Of a stretch of 64,000 bases of DNA, positions 1 through 9,515 are shown one piece after another. Positions within the stretch are counted from its first letter, which is position 1, and each line of letters opens with the position of its first letter. The DNA comes from Leptolyngbya ohadii IS1 (GTDB taxonomy: Bacteria > Cyanobacteriota > Cyanobacteriia > Elainellales > Elainellaceae), in assembly GCF_002215035.1 (NCBI RefSeq), contig NZ_NKFP01000004.1, forward strand, positions 807,726 to 871,725, read 5' to 3'. The translations under genes were made by a program, and so were the position numbers. Below the pieces are notes generated by a model, which was given only the letters and a program-made list of their open reading frames with translations, did not search any database and was not told the DNA's origin.

Positions 1-279
1 GATGTTTTGGGCGTGCAGCAGCTTCCCCGCACCGTCGCCGTTCCCCAACCCGATGGCTCTGTGAGACCGCTGGAAGACCCGCGCCCTGAGCTAGACTACA
101 CGATCGACATGATGGTCACGCTGGGCGGCAATGCTCAAATCGTGGATAACGGTCCTATCCTGGGCAACACCAAAATTAAAGTTGGCACTCCCCTGGAATT
201 AGAGGGCTTAACCTACCGCTTCAATGCCCCCGTGATTGGTGTTCGCATTAAGGATCAGGCAGCGTCCGGACAGTCCTAA
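1..279 (+). CDS. DUF4330 family protein, C-terminal part
   Basis: The frame is open from the first base of the window, so this is the C-terminal ~92 residues of a longer gene. It reads through a QQLPRTVAVPQPDGS stretch and ends about 8 residues after VIGVRIKD. This matches my recollection of the C-terminal half of cyanobacterial DUF4330 proteins, which are membrane-anchored and of unknown function. The N-terminal membrane segment would lie upstream of the window. An internal TTG at base 7 is not taken as a start because the frame continues to the edge. No function is inferred. Confidence 0.75.
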   Translation, partial: DVLGVQQLPRTVAVPQPDGSVRPLEDPRPELDYTIDMMVTLGGNAQIVDNGPILGNTKIKVGTPLELEGLTYRFNAPVIGVRIKDQAASGQS

Positions 280-439
280 TTCTTGCTTTCTTGGATCACC
301 TTTTCTGTCATTTAGACTGGCGTTTGTTGATTTAATTTTGTTGACTTAATTTCGATCGCATTGACTCAAAATTTTGGGTGAGGCGATCGATTTTTGGTTG
401 TGCGGCGGCTTTACTCACCCCGCTGCTAGTTTCAGACGG

Positions 440-1099
440 TTAACGTTTGAGGGCAAGGGTCAGCCCATCGGCGATCGGCAATAAACTCAACATAATTCGA
501 TCGTCCTGATGGAGCTGTTCGTTAAAGCGACGAATCAAATTGGTGCGGTTGTCTTGCACTTGCGGATCTGCCACTCTGCCAGACCAGAGAACATTATCGA
601 TTGCAACCAGTCCGCCGGGACGAACGAGTTGGAGGGCACGATCGTAATAGGCAGGATAGGCACTCTTATCCGCATCGATAAAGGCGAAATCAAAGCTGTT
701 TGCCTGACCTTCTGCTAAAAGGCGATCGAGGGTTTCCAGGGCAGGGGCAAGGTGCAGGTCGATTTTGTGGCTAACTCCAGCGGCTCCCCAGTATTTGCGA
801 GCGATCGCAGTATATTCTTCGCTGACATCGCAGGCGATCAGTTTGCCGTCATCGGGGAGTGCCAGTGCCACAGAAAGCGAACTATATCCGGTGAAAACTC
901 CGATTTCTAAGGCTTTTTTTGCGCCCATCAGCTTGACGAGGAAGCCCATAAACTGCCCCTGCTCTGGGGAGATCTGCATCTGGCTCATGGGGTGGGTTGC
1001 CGTCTCCTCGCGGAGCTGTTGCAGCAGGTCGGGTTCGCGCAGGGAGTTGGCGAGGATGTAGTGGTAGAGGGGGTCGGTGAGGGAGAGGTATTTGGGCAT
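440..1099 (-). CDS. Class I SAM-dependent O-methyltransferase (caffeoyl-CoA type)
   Basis: A 219-residue protein, the usual length for the Mg-dependent caffeoyl-CoA O-methyltransferase-like family. Visible are SAM motif I (ALEIGVFTGYSS), the acidic metal-site segment FIDADK and a following IDNVLWSG with Asp-Asn ligands. It would move a methyl group from SAM to a small catechol-like substrate in the cytosol; the substrate cannot be told from sequence. The start is placed at ATG 1097-1099 (MPKYLSLTD). The frame is open for 40 more codons, but that part is Pro/Ser/His low complexity made by the adjacent G-rich heptamer repeat. No ribosome binding site is visible because the repeat lies directly upstream. 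Confidence 0.88.
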   Translation of the reverse strand: MPKYLSLTDPLYHYILANSLREPDLLQQLREETATHPMSQMQISPEQGQFMGFLVKLMGAKKALEIGVFTGYSSLSVALALPDDGKLIACDVSEEYTAIARKYWGAAGVSHKIDLHLAPALETLDRLLAEGQANSFDFAFIDADKSAYPAYYDRALQLVRPGGLVAIDNVLWSGRVADPQVQDNRTNLIRRFNEQLHQDDRIMLSLLPIADGLTLALKR

Positions 1100-1210
1100 T
1101 TGGGGGAGTGGGGAGTGGGGAGTGGGGAGTGGGGGGTAGGGTGGATGGGTGGACGAGTGGATGAGTGGATGGGTAAGAGGGGGAGCAGGGGGGCAGGGGA
1201 GATGAAGGAA
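1100..1210. repeat. G-rich tandem heptamer-like repeat
   Basis: Several head-to-tail copies of GGGGAGT followed by looser GGATGGGT/GGATGAGT units. This is the short tandem repeat style typical of cyanobacterial intergenic DNA. It abuts the methyltransferase start, so it may sit in its promoter or leader. Similar but shorter tracts occur at about 12267-12313 and 21690-21745. Confidence 0.85.
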
Positions 1211-1643
1211 ACCTGTCAACCTTCACTGAGATGGATCGGAAGTCCCCCATTTATGGGGGATTTAGAGGGCAATGCAGGATTTCTAGCACTTTTCCAAAAC
1301 GCTTCTATCCAGCCGCATCCGTGCTATTCGATCGCCTCAGTACCTCCCCCTCAAACCCATTCCTCTACCATCATCCGATCGCCTCACCCATCGCTGATCG
1401 ATCGCCGGATAAATTGCGTCGCGATTTTAACCTGTTTTAAGGAATTTTTGGTACGTTGGTACTAAGAACAGTTTTGTTGCTGAAATAGGGTCGCTGAAAG
1501 TACGGCGGCTCGATCGGGCTTGTTTTGTATGGGGTTGCTCTACTTGTAGCGTTTTGTACGAGGAAAATTGCTCCAAATTTCTATATGTAGTTGGCAGGAA
1601 TTCGGTTAACCTTATCTCAGCCCTGTGTGTGGTATGAGAGCTT
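1211..1643. other. Gene-free interval upstream of dnaE
   Basis: No convincing gene. It holds one copy of a dispersed palindromic element (GGATCGGAAGTCC, then a TCCCCCAT/ATGGGGGA stem at about 1243-1260, then GAGGGCAATGCAGGA). Related partial copies are near 23415 and 46830. The rest should carry the dnaE promoter, but I could not assign -35/-10 boxes with confidence. Confidence 0.5.
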
Positions 1644-4600
1644 ATGTCCTTCGTTGGTCTTCACATTCATAGCGACTATAGCCTGCTGGATGGCGCGAGT
1701 CAGTTGCCCGAACTCGTCGATCGCGTGCTGGAGCTGGGGATGCCTGCGGTTGCCATTACGGATCATGGCGTGATGTATGGGGCGATCGAGCTGCTGAAGG
1801 TGTGCAAGGGCAAGGGCGTAAAGCCGATTATCGGCAATGAGATGTATGTGATCAACGGCGACATTACCAAGCAGGAGCGTCGTCCAAAGTACCATCAGGT
1901 CGTGCTGGCGAAGAATAAGCAGGGCTACAAGAATCTGGTGAAGCTGACCACGATCTCGCACCTGAAGGGCTACCAGGGGAAGGGGATTTTTGCGCGTCCC
2001 TGCATCAATAAAGATTTGCTGGTGCAGTACCGGGAAGGGCTGATGGTGACAAGTGCCTGTCTGGGCGGAGAAGTGCCGCAGGCGATCCTTCAGGGCAGAC
2101 CAGAAATTGCGCGGGAGCGGGCGGGCTGGTACAAGGAAGTTTTTGGCGACGATTATTATCTGGAGCTTCAGGATCACGGATCGCAGGAAGACCGGATCGT
2201 GAATGTAGAACTGGTGCGGATTGCGCGAGAGCTGGATATTAAGCTGATTTGCACCAACGATTCCCACTATATTTCCTGCTTTGACGTAGAGGCACACGAT
2301 GCGCTGCTCTGCATTCAAACGGGCAAACTGATCACCGAAGAAAAACGACTGCGCTATAGCGGCACAGAATATCTGAAATCCGCAGACGAAATGCGGCGGC
2401 TGTTCCGCGATCACCTGACGGAAGACATCATCGAAGAGGCGATCGTCAACACGCTGGAAGTCGCTGAGAAGGTCGAGGAATACAACATTCTGGGCGAACC
2501 GCGAATCCCCGATTATCCCGTTCCTCCGGGCTACACAATGGCGGAATACTTCGAGGAAACGACCCGCAAGGGATTGGTCGATCGCTTTGGCTGTCAGTCC
2601 TATGCAGAAATTGCGCCAGAGTACCAGGAGCGGCTGGAATATGAGCTGCAAATGATGCACCAGATGGGCTTTGATGCCTACTTTTTAGTGGTGTGGGACT
2701 ACATTAAGTTCGCGCGGGATAACGGCATTCCCGTGGGTCCGGGGCGGGGTTCGGCGGCGGGGTCACTGGTGGCGTATGCGCTGGGCATCACCAATATCGA
2801 TCCGGTGCATCACGGGCTGCTGTTCGAGCGATTCTTGAATCCTGAACGGAAATCGATGCCGGATATTGATACGGACTTCTGTATCGATCGCCGGGGAGAA
2901 GTGATCCAGTACGTGACCGAGAAGTACGGGACAGAACGAGTCGCGCAAATTATCACCTACAACCGCATGGCTTCTAAGGCGGTACTAAAGGACGTGGCGC
3001 GGGTGCTGAATGTGCCCTACGGGGAAAGCGATCGCATGACGAAGATGATTCCTGTGTTTCGTGGCAAGCCGACCAAGCTGAAGGTAATGATTTCCGACGC
3101 GACGCCTGCTCCGGAATTCAAGGAGAAATACGACAAGGATATGGTCGTGCCGGGAACGGAACCCCCAGTGACCTACCGCCGCTGGATCGACATGGCAATG
3201 CGGATCGAGGGAACCAACAAAGCAACGGGGGTTCACGCGGCAGGAGTAGTGATCTCAGCAGAACCCTTGGATGAAATTGTGCCGTTAGAAATGAGCAAAG
3301 AAGGCGGCGCTGTCACCCAATATCCGATGGAAGACATTGAGGCTCTGGGACTCCTCAAAATGGACTTCCTGGGGCTGAAAAACCTGACCATGATCCAGAA
3401 AACCGTGGATCTGGTGAAGTCTAATCATGGCGTTGAAGTGGATCTCGATCGCCTCCCGTTAGACGATCCCAAATCCTATCAGCTATTGGCAAAAGGTGAA
3501 CTCGAAGGCATCTTCCAGCTTGAATCCTCGGGGATGCGGCAAATTGTGCGCGATCTCAAACCTTCGGGCTTAGAGGATATCTCATCAGTCCTTGCTCTCT
3601 ACCGTCCGGGACCGCTGGATGCAGGACTAATCCCCAAATTTATTAACCGCAAACACGGCATTGAAAAAATTGAATACGAACATGAATTGTTGAAAAGTAT
3701 TCTGAACGAAACCTACGGAATCATGGTCTATCAGGAACAGATCATGAAGATTGCTCAGGATATGGGCGGTTATTCTCTGGGACAAGCGGATTTGCTCCGA
3801 CGAGCAATGGGTAAGAAGAAAAAGGAGGAGATGGAAAAGCACCAGAGTATTTTTGTGGAAGGTGCAAAGAAAAATAAGGTAGAACCGAAGATTGCGGCAG
3901 GCTTGTTTGAGCAAATGGTCAAATTTGCCGAATACTGCTTCAACAAGTCTCACTCGACGGCTTATGGATACGTTACCTACCAAACGGCGTATCTCAAATC
4001 AAATTATCCCGTCGAATATATGGCGGCACTGCTGACGGCAAACAGCGGCGATCAGGACAAGGTACAGAAGTACATCGCCACCTGCTACAGCATGGGCATC
4101 ACCGTCGAACCGCCGGACATCAACCGATCGGGTTTTGACTTCACTCCCCTCACTGACACCATTCTCTTCGGCCTATCGGCGGTGCGAAACGTGGGAGAAG
4201 GGGCGATCGAGCATATTCTGAAGGCACGAGAAGAAGGTGGCAGATTTAAGTCTCTGGCGGAGTTATGCGATCGAATTGACCCCCGCACCGTAAACCGCAG
4301 GGCACTGGAAGCATTAATTCAGTGTGGGGCACTGGATGCGCTTGAGCCGAACCGAAAGCAGTTAGTCAGTGATCTGGAGTACGTGCTGGACTGGGCACAA
4401 TCCCGCGCCAAAGATCGGGAAGTCGGTCAGGGGAATTTGTTTGACCTGTTTGGTGGTATGGGCGGCACGGTCGATCATTCTGCCAGCAGCAGTTTTGAAA
4501 GTGCCCCCAAAGCACCCGCAACAGAGGACTATCCGCCGCAGGAAAAGCTGAAGCTGGAAAAGGAATTACTCGGTTTCTACATTTCCGATCACCCGCTGAA

Positions 4601-5177
4601 ATCCATCCACGAATCTGCCAAAGTTCTTGCCCCCATCAACCTCTCCGATCTGGCAGAAAAACCGGATAGCGTTACCCTGAGCGCGATCGTCATGATCAGC
4701 ACCCTCAAGCCCGTGACGACGAAGAAAGGCGATCGGATGGCAGTCCTGCAAATCGAAGACCTGACTGGACAGGCAGAGGCAGTTGTCTTCCCGAAGTCTT
4801 TTGAGCGAATTGGACATCTGCTACAGGTCGATGCTCGTTTAATGGTATGGGGTAAGGTCGATCGACGGGACGATCGCAGTCAGCTCATTATCGAAGACGC
4901 AGAGGCGATCGAGGCAGTCCGGATGGTGATGGTGGAACTGGAAGCAAGGCTGGCAGGCGATGTCGTCAAACAGCACGAACTGCGAACGATTCTGCTGGAC
5001 CAAAGAGGAACAGACGACCAGGGCAAAATTCCTGTGATTGCGATCGTCACTGGGCAAGAGCGGCGAGAACTCGTCCGATTAGGGGCACAGTTTCGCATCC
5101 CCGATCCCGATGCGGCGGTTAATGCCCTGATGCAGGCAGGTTTCCGGGCAAGGGCTTCCTCGCTGACGGGTAGGTAG
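1644..5177 (+). CDS. dnaE: DNA polymerase III alpha subunit, intact and intein-free
   Basis: A 1177-residue replicative polymerase that extends DNA chains within the Pol III holoenzyme. In order: an N-terminal PHP domain (HIHSDYS near residue 8), a family-C polymerase core with [10 protein letters not shown], catalytic Asp407 and Asp409 in PDIDTDF and Asp574 in KMDFLGLKN, then helix-hairpin-helix and an OB-fold around residues 1010-1090. In many cyanobacteria dnaE is split at a Tyr-Cys junction by the trans-splicing DnaE intein. Here that junction ([12 protein letters not shown]764|C765, bases 3935/3936) is present and uninterrupted. The start is ATG 1644, giving [13 protein letters not shown]. 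Length and motifs indicate a full working gene. Confidence 0.97.
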   Translation: MSFVGLHIHSDYSLLDGASQLPELVDRVLELGMPAVAITDHGVMYGAIELLKVCKGKGVKPIIGNEMYVINGDITKQERRPKYHQVVLAKNKQGYKNLVKLTTISHLKGYQGKGIFARPCINKDLLVQYREGLMVTSACLGGEVPQAILQGRPEIARERAGWYKEVFGDDYYLELQDHGSQEDRIVNVELVRIARELDIKLICTNDSHYISCFDVEAHDALLCIQTGKLITEEKRLRYSGTEYLKSADEMRRLFRDHLTEDIIEEAIVNTLEVAEKVEEYNILGEPRIPDYPVPPGYTMAEYFEETTRKGLVDRFGCQSYAEIAPEYQERLEYELQMMHQMGFDAYFLVVWDYIKFARDNGIPVGPGRGSAAGSLVAYALGITNIDPVHHGLLFERFLNPERKSMPDIDTDFCIDRRGEVIQYVTEKYGTERVAQIITYNRMASKAVLKDVARVLNVPYGESDRMTKMIPVFRGKPTKLKVMISDATPAPEFKEKYDKDMVVPGTEPPVTYRRWIDMAMRIEGTNKATGVHAAGVVISAEPLDEIVPLEMSKEGGAVTQYPMEDIEALGLLKMDFLGLKNLTMIQKTVDLVKSNHGVEVDLDRLPLDDPKSYQLLAKGELEGIFQLESSGMRQIVRDLKPSGLEDISSVLALYRPGPLDAGLIPKFINRKHGIEKIEYEHELLKSILNETYGIMVYQEQIMKIAQDMGGYSLGQADLLRRAMGKKKKEEMEKHQSIFVEGAKKNKVEPKIAAGLFEQMVKFAEYCFNKSHSTAYGYVTYQTAYLKSNYPVEYMAALLTANSGDQDKVQKYIATCYSMGITVEPPDINRSGFDFTPLTDTILFGLSAVRNVGEGAIEHILKAREEGGRFKSLAELCDRIDPRTVNRRALEALIQCGALDALEPNRKQLVSDLEYVLDWAQSRAKDREVGQGNLFDLFGGMGGTVDHSASSSFESAPKAPATEDYPPQEKLKLEKELLGFYISDHPLKSIHESAKVLAPINLSDLAEKPDSVTLSAIVMISTLKPVTTKKGDRMAVLQIEDLTGQAEAVVFPKSFERIGHLLQVDARLMVWGKVDRRDDRSQLIIEDAEAIEAVRMVMVELEARLAGDVVKQHELRTILLDQRGTDDQGKIPVIAIVTGQERRELVRLGAQFRIPDPDAAVNALMQAGFRARASSLTGR

Positions 5178-5221
5178 ACGGATTATCCGTACGTTCGCGA
5201 ACTGCTTGCCTCATCTCATCG

Positions 5222-5461
5222 CTAATTGGCATATTGAGCAGCAAGCATCGCGTTGATATGAGTAAAAATACGATCGAATTTCCCGATCGCCTCTAGTTCA
5301 GCCATTTCATCCGGCGTAATTTGGTCAGCTTTCTTCTTTTCTAGCAGTTCCTCCATACGAAGCTGAAGCGAGTTGCTGAATTTAAACAAATTCCAGTTCC
5401 CGAACTGCTCAAGCTGAATTTCGTGAATTAGTGAGGACGGCTTATTGAAGTCTATAACCAT
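5222..5461 (-). CDS. Small conserved hypothetical protein
   Basis: 79 residues. The C-terminal half (MEELLEKKKADQITPDEMAE, then LEAIGKFDRIFTHINAMLA) resembles small cyanobacterial proteins that often precede PIN or HNH genes; no such partner is adjacent here. A good ribosome binding site (CAGGAG, about 6 bases before the ATG) supports it. It is the first of four minus-strand frames in an AT-rich island downstream of dnaE. Function unknown. Confidence 0.65.
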   Translation of the reverse strand: MVIDFNKPSSLIHEIQLEQFGNWNLFKFSNSLQLRMEELLEKKKADQITPDEMAELEAIGKFDRIFTHINAMLAAQYAN

Positions 5462-5561
5462 CTCTACTCCTGTTAAAAAATGGGACGAATTTGTGATAGC
5501 TGTGATGTTAGTTTAACTTCAGTGGAAAAGTTAGCATCAATGAATTAAGAATAATCCGCAT

Positions 5562-5801
5562 TTACCAATTTCTTTCTGAAATAATGTCCTCTTCGGAGAG
5601 ATAGGAAAACTCAACTCCTATCAAGTCTAAGATTTTTAGCAGTTCTGTTGGTTCTAGCTGCAAAGTTTCTGCGGCTTTCTTCAAAGTAATGACTCTGGCA
5701 ATTAAAGCCCCTAATAGAAAGAGAAAGTTTTCCTTCTGCTCAATAGTTTGGAAGAGTTGAATTTCTGAGGCGATCGTTTTAGTAAGTTCCTTATTCATCA
5801 T
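5562..5801 (-). CDS. UPF0175-like small protein (orphan antitoxin-like)
   Basis: 79 residues. The segment ITLKKAAETLQLEPTELLKI followed by DLIGVEFSYLSEEDI has the helix-turn-helix-like pattern of UPF0175 proteins, which are commonly antitoxins of PIN-domain toxins. A clearer UPF0175 member with a toxin partner lies at 56873. No PIN gene is next to this copy, so it is an orphan or a regulator. The ribosome binding site is weak (GAG a few bases upstream). The family call is from pattern recall, not a search. Confidence 0.55.
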   Translation of the reverse strand: MMNKELTKTIASEIQLFQTIEQKENFLFLLGALIARVITLKKAAETLQLEPTELLKILDLIGVEFSYLSEEDIISERNW

Positions 5802-5855
5802 TCATCTCAACGTACTTTGGTGACAACTGACTTAACGCAGGATATAAGAAATACT

Positions 5856-6038
5856 TTATGATTGAAATTCTTGAAAGAAGTGAAGGTTAATATCATAGGT
5901 TGTTTTAGGAGTTAACCCAAGCTCTAAGTTTTCAAACATATCAAGTAACTTTTCACCATGTACTAGTTCAATTGGCGGTACACCGTCTCTCACCGCTTCT
6001 TTTTGAGCATCTAATGTAAACAAATGTTCCAGTTGCAT
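5856..6038 (-). pseudogene. C-terminal remnant of an Mrr-type restriction endonuclease
   Basis: The 60 residues read FTLDAQKEAVRDGVPPIELV, then HGEKLLDMFENLELGL. This is the pattern at the C-terminal end of Mrr-family restriction endonuclease domains, after the catalytic residues. The catalytic part is absent: 10 bases upstream the neighbouring gene ends in another frame, and nothing resembling the nuclease core is seen. The frame stays open slightly upstream of the ATG, which fits a fragment better than a small gene. It most likely cannot cut DNA. Confidence 0.6.
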
Positions 6039-6048
6039 CCTGTTATGC

Positions 6049-7092
6049 CTAAAACCTGATTTGTTGCCTTCTTAATAAAGCATTTATAGATTCATCTTTA
6101 ATTGCAAAATTATATAACTCCTGATTGTAGCTGTTTATTTCATCTGCAAATTTAATTGCGTCTTTAAAGTAATCTTGCATTATGTTTTGATTTGAAATAA
6201 GGTTGTCGAAATATATTTTTGAAATACCTAAAACATTATTCAAAATTTCTTGAGGGTCAATGTTTATGTCTGGAAAGTCATTTTTAATATTACTGTAAAA
6301 ATACTCAATCATATTACATATTCTCACCAACGGATGAGGATGTGAGTATTGCTTTGTATAAAAATCTTGCTTGTCGATAGTGTATTCTAAGCTAATTGGA
6401 TTCGTAACTCCAAAATAAAATAGATTTTTTGTGATAACTATGCTTGCTAGAGCAATGTAAAATATGCATTTCAGTTTTTCGTTGCCTTTATCCTTTAGAC
6501 TTCTATACACACTAAATGTGTACTTAAGCACTTCATAACATGCCATCCTATCTGCATCAAATTCCCATGCATGTTTTCTTAATGAAAAACCGCTTTTATC
6601 CAAATTTTCAGAGCACAAGGAGTTCTTAAGTAATCTAGAGCTATTAAACTGCAATATATGTTGAAATTCATGTCTAAAGGTGTACTGTATTGAGCAGTTT
6701 AGCATGAACTCATCAAACTTAAAGTTCTGGTCTTCATACAGGTCGCAATAAGCATCTGAAATGATTTTTTCGTTAATAAACCCAATACATACAATGTTCG
6801 AGAAGTATTTCTCGTCAAATCTATCCTTCATTAGAATAGGGTATCCATTCGTAATTCCTATAATGTTATGGTTTTGAACTATTCCTGCAAACGCATTACA
6901 TCTATAGTAATCCTCGCTTATGTAGAAAATGCAATTATCCAGGCAGAATATGCCAGCGTAAGATTGATATAAATTCTTGAATTTTTCTTCAAAATATTCA
7001 TAAACTTCTATCAAATTTGAATCTAGTTCTTGATAGTCAAACGCACTTTTGATTATTCCTTTCTTGATAGAAATTTCTCTAATGTCTTTCAT
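6049..7092 (-). CDS. Putative M48-like (gluzincin) zinc metalloprotease, AT-rich
   Basis: A 347-residue protein, markedly AT-rich and rich in Asn, Ile, Phe and Tyr compared with its neighbours, which suggests recent acquisition. Motifs follow the M48 order: NAFA (residues 66-69), HEFQH zinc motif (H141, E142, H145), EFDAD (E177, likely third zinc ligand) and HPHPLVRI (251-258). No signal peptide or strong membrane segments are evident, so it should be cytosolic. HExxH proteins of this sort include phage-exclusion proteases such as Lit (peptidase U49), so a defence role is possible but unproven. The start is ATG 7092; a TTG at 7158 would add 22 residues, and neither has a clear ribosome binding site. 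Confidence 0.55.
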   Translation of the reverse strand: MKDIREISIKKGIIKSAFDYQELDSNLIEVYEYFEEKFKNLYQSYAGIFCLDNCIFYISEDYYRCNAFAGIVQNHNIIGITNGYPILMKDRFDEKYFSNIVCIGFINEKIISDAYCDLYEDQNFKFDEFMLNCSIQYTFRHEFQHILQFNSSRLLKNSLCSENLDKSGFSLRKHAWEFDADRMACYEVLKYTFSVYRSLKDKGNEKLKCIFYIALASIVITKNLFYFGVTNPISLEYTIDKQDFYTKQYSHPHPLVRICNMIEYFYSNIKNDFPDINIDPQEILNNVLGISKIYFDNLISNQNIMQDYFKDAIKFADEINSYNQELYNFAIKDESINALLRRQQIRF

Positions 7093-7317
7093 GGTTCTTG
7101 TTTTTGGCTTTGTGGGACAATAATCACTTAGGTTGAATATTTCTGCACAAGCTCTCAAGTTGGCGATATGGGCAGAAGTATTTTTGTCTGAAATTCCTGT
7201 TTGGTTTGTCTAGGTAGAAATATTTCCGTCTAAAATCCGATCGCCACTATTCAGGCAGAAGATTCCAGCATCACCTTCCTCTTCCGCCTTAAACTCAACC
7301 TACAGTCATTAATTCAA
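7093..7317. other. AT-rich intergenic region
   Basis: About 225 bases between the HExxH gene and the M3 peptidase gene. No gene, clear promoter or terminator recognised. The AT-rich composition of the island fades out here. Confidence 0.4.
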
Positions 7318-9144
7318 CTACAGTGCTGCCTGAAGCCGATCGAGTAAACCCTCCACGTAGTTCAGCGCATTCTTAATCGTGTTGGGATCTTCGATGTCTA
7401 CATCCACAAACTGACGCAGAGCCGTGACCTGATCGAGGCTGCTGCCCGATGCCAGGAGTTCCAGATAGCCGGGGATAAAGTCTTTGCCGACTTCACGGTA
7501 TTTCTGGTAGCAGGCAAGGCTGACGATGTTGGAGGCGGTGTACTGGTAGCAGTAGAACGGTTTGAAGTAGATGTGTCCAATTCTCGCCCAGTCGTACTGA
7601 TGCTCCGGCAGAAGTTCCACCGCATCGCCGCAAAGCTTCTGATAGAGGCTCATCCACTGCTCATTCACAAACTTCTGATCGAAACTGCCTTGGGCGGCGC
7701 GATCGTGAATGGCTAGCTCCAATCGGCTAATCGTGCTTTGACGGAACAGCAAATTAAGCTGATCTTCAAGCTGGCGCGTAATCAGGGTTTTCGTGAGCGT
7801 TTTGTCATCTGCCGCCTGCTTCAGCAGGTAGTCTAGCAGCAGGAGTTCGTTAAATGTGGAGGCGATTTCTGCCAGCACCATCGGCGGATTGCTGTTGAAG
7901 TAGGACTGGCGATCGTCGATCCAGGCGAAGTGCAGTCCGTGACCCATTTCGTGTGCCAGGGTAAACAGCGAGCTATAGTCCTCCGTGTAGGACAGCAGCA
8001 GATAGCTGTGTTTGCCGTGGGTATAGGCGCAGAAGGCTCCCCCCCGCTTACCGGGACGCACCTTAGCATCGACCCAGTTCTTGACAAAGAATTCCTCGGC
8101 GCGACGGGCATAGTTCACGTCAAATTGCTCCAGTGCCGCCAGCAGGGTTTCTACGCCGCTCCTGTAGGAAATGGGCGCAATGGAATCTGTGTCAGTCGTC
8201 CAGGGAGCATAAATATCGCAGATGCGGATCGGCTGTCCCAGAGATTGCGCCTTCAGTTTGTAATAGCGCTGGAACAGTTCAAACCGATCGCCCGTTCCCT
8301 GCATAATGGCGCGAAAGACGGGTTCCGAGACTTCATCGGCGAGAAGCTGCTTGTGCAGCGTGGACGGATAGCCGCGCATCTGGCTTTCCATGCGGTGATC
8401 CTGCGCCACGGTATTCAGAATGTAGCCGTACAGCGAATTGTGCTGCTGCATCACCTTGCGAACCGATCGATAAGCGTCGTACCGCACATTGCGATCGGGG
8501 TGGAACAAGAGCGAACCCAGTTCGGCTTCCGTGCTGGCGGTTTTGCCGTCCGGGGTGGTGACTGGCTCGTATTCCTGTTCGCCCAGGTGAACCGATCGCA
8601 GTTGGATAAATGCCTGCCGTCCGGTGAGGCTGTCCTGGTTGCGGGTTTGCTCCACGGCTTCCGGGAGGGTGTGGGGACGGAACTGGGCAATGCGATCGAG
8701 GTAGTGTTGATAGTTTTGCAGTTCGGGGGCACTCCGCAGTTCGCCAAATTTTGCCTCATCGATGCCCTGAAGCTCCAGGTCGAAGAACAAAAGCTGATTT
8801 TCGATCTCCGTCAGCGCCTCCATTGCCTTGTCGAGAAACTGCTTTGCCTCCGTGTTGCGCGTATCCGCAGAGAAGACCAGGGATGGATAGGAGTACAGAC
8901 AGCCCGACTGAGCGGCGATCGATTCAAGCTGTTTGAGCGCATCGGCAATGTCGGCAGGCGAGAGCTGAGCCACCTGTTCCCGGTAGCGCGATCGAAACGT
9001 CTGAGCGGTTTGTCGCAGCGAGTCTAAGTCCTGCGTCAGGTTGGGATCGTCAAACCCTTGATACAAATCCCCCAGATCCCACTCCTGCGGTTCGTGCAGT
9101 TCAGAAACGGGAGTCGGTGCAGCGATAGAAGAATCAGGAGCCAT
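7318..9144 (-). CDS. M3 family oligoendopeptidase
   Basis: A 608-residue cytosolic zinc metallopeptidase of the M3 (PepF/oligopeptidase) family, expected to cleave short peptides during protein turnover. The zinc motif is HEMGH (H398, E399, H402) in LAHEMGHGLHFAW, with the family's downstream Glu-bearing helix (MVLAEIASTFNELLLL). The start is ATG 9144 (MAPDSSIAAPTPVSELHEP). The frame continues 57 codons upstream, but that part has no peptidase character and covers the psb34 promoter area. It is divergent from psb34. Confidence 0.92.
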   Translation of the reverse strand: MAPDSSIAAPTPVSELHEPQEWDLGDLYQGFDDPNLTQDLDSLRQTAQTFRSRYREQVAQLSPADIADALKQLESIAAQSGCLYSYPSLVFSADTRNTEAKQFLDKAMEALTEIENQLLFFDLELQGIDEAKFGELRSAPELQNYQHYLDRIAQFRPHTLPEAVEQTRNQDSLTGRQAFIQLRSVHLGEQEYEPVTTPDGKTASTEAELGSLLFHPDRNVRYDAYRSVRKVMQQHNSLYGYILNTVAQDHRMESQMRGYPSTLHKQLLADEVSEPVFRAIMQGTGDRFELFQRYYKLKAQSLGQPIRICDIYAPWTTDTDSIAPISYRSGVETLLAALEQFDVNYARRAEEFFVKNWVDAKVRPGKRGGAFCAYTHGKHSYLLLSYTEDYSSLFTLAHEMGHGLHFAWIDDRQSYFNSNPPMVLAEIASTFNELLLLDYLLKQAADDKTLTKTLITRQLEDQLNLLFRQSTISRLELAIHDRAAQGSFDQKFVNEQWMSLYQKLCGDAVELLPEHQYDWARIGHIYFKPFYCYQYTASNIVSLACYQKYREVGKDFIPGYLELLASGSSLDQVTALRQFVDVDIEDPNTIKNALNYVEGLLDRLQAAL

Positions 9145-9310
9145 AAAAATAATCGTTTGATCACAATAACAGCTTGTCCCCGGAGGGACTCTTCTCCTAC
9201 TGTAATCCAGCCTTCTCTCCCCGATCCTGAACAGCCGTTGACCTCCTCCAATCGACAGAGGGTTCGGCGATCGCCCCCTGGCAGAATGGGACAGGATTGT
9301 GGTTTCTTGA

Positions 9311-9316
9311 TACAAT
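9311..9316 (+). promoter_or_regulatory. Candidate -10 box of psb34
   Basis: TACAAT lies 28 bases before the psb34 ATG. No convincing -35 hexamer was found at 17 bases, so this is a weak prediction. The divergent M3 peptidase gene must be driven from the same 200-base gap. Confidence 0.35.
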
Positions 9317-9344
9317 CAGCTAAATTATTAAAGGATAAAAACCT

Positions 9345-9515
9345 ATGCCCTATACCGAGGAAGAAGGCGGTCGTCTGAATAACTTTGCGGTTGAACCCAA
9401 GGTTTATCAGGCGGAAGCTCCCACCCAAAAGCAAAAGGTTCAATATATTGTTCTGGGAGTCGGTGCGATCGTGCTAATTGGCGGTTTGCTGGCGATCGCG
9501 TTTGCTGTTTCGTAG
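9345..9515 (+). CDS. psb34: Photosystem II assembly-associated protein Psb34
   Basis: 56 residues, MPYTEEEGGRLNNFAVEPK followed by one membrane helix (about residues 34-55, VLGVGAIVLIGGLLAIAF). The conserved GGRLNNFAVEPKVYQAE segment and single helix match the small cyanobacterial Ssl1498/Psb34 family of thylakoid proteins. Psb34 binds photosystem II assembly intermediates, reportedly near CP47, during addition of antenna or Hlip modules. An AAGGA ribosome binding site sits about 9 bases before the ATG. It stands alone and is followed by a probable terminator at 9748. Confidence 0.9.
   Translation: MPYTEEEGGRLNNFAVEPKVYQAEAPTQKQKVQYIVLGVGAIVLIGGLLAIAFAVS

Noticed and set aside
1617-2660. 347-codon frame opposite dnaE
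   Set aside because: Shadow of the dnaE coding frame on the other strand.
5178-5221. ACGGAT-TATCCGT hairpin as dnaE terminator
   Set aside because: Too short a stem-loop and no T run follows.
7930-9027. 365-codon frame opposite the M3 peptidase gene
   Set aside because: Mirror frame of a well-supported gene; low-complexity, no domain.
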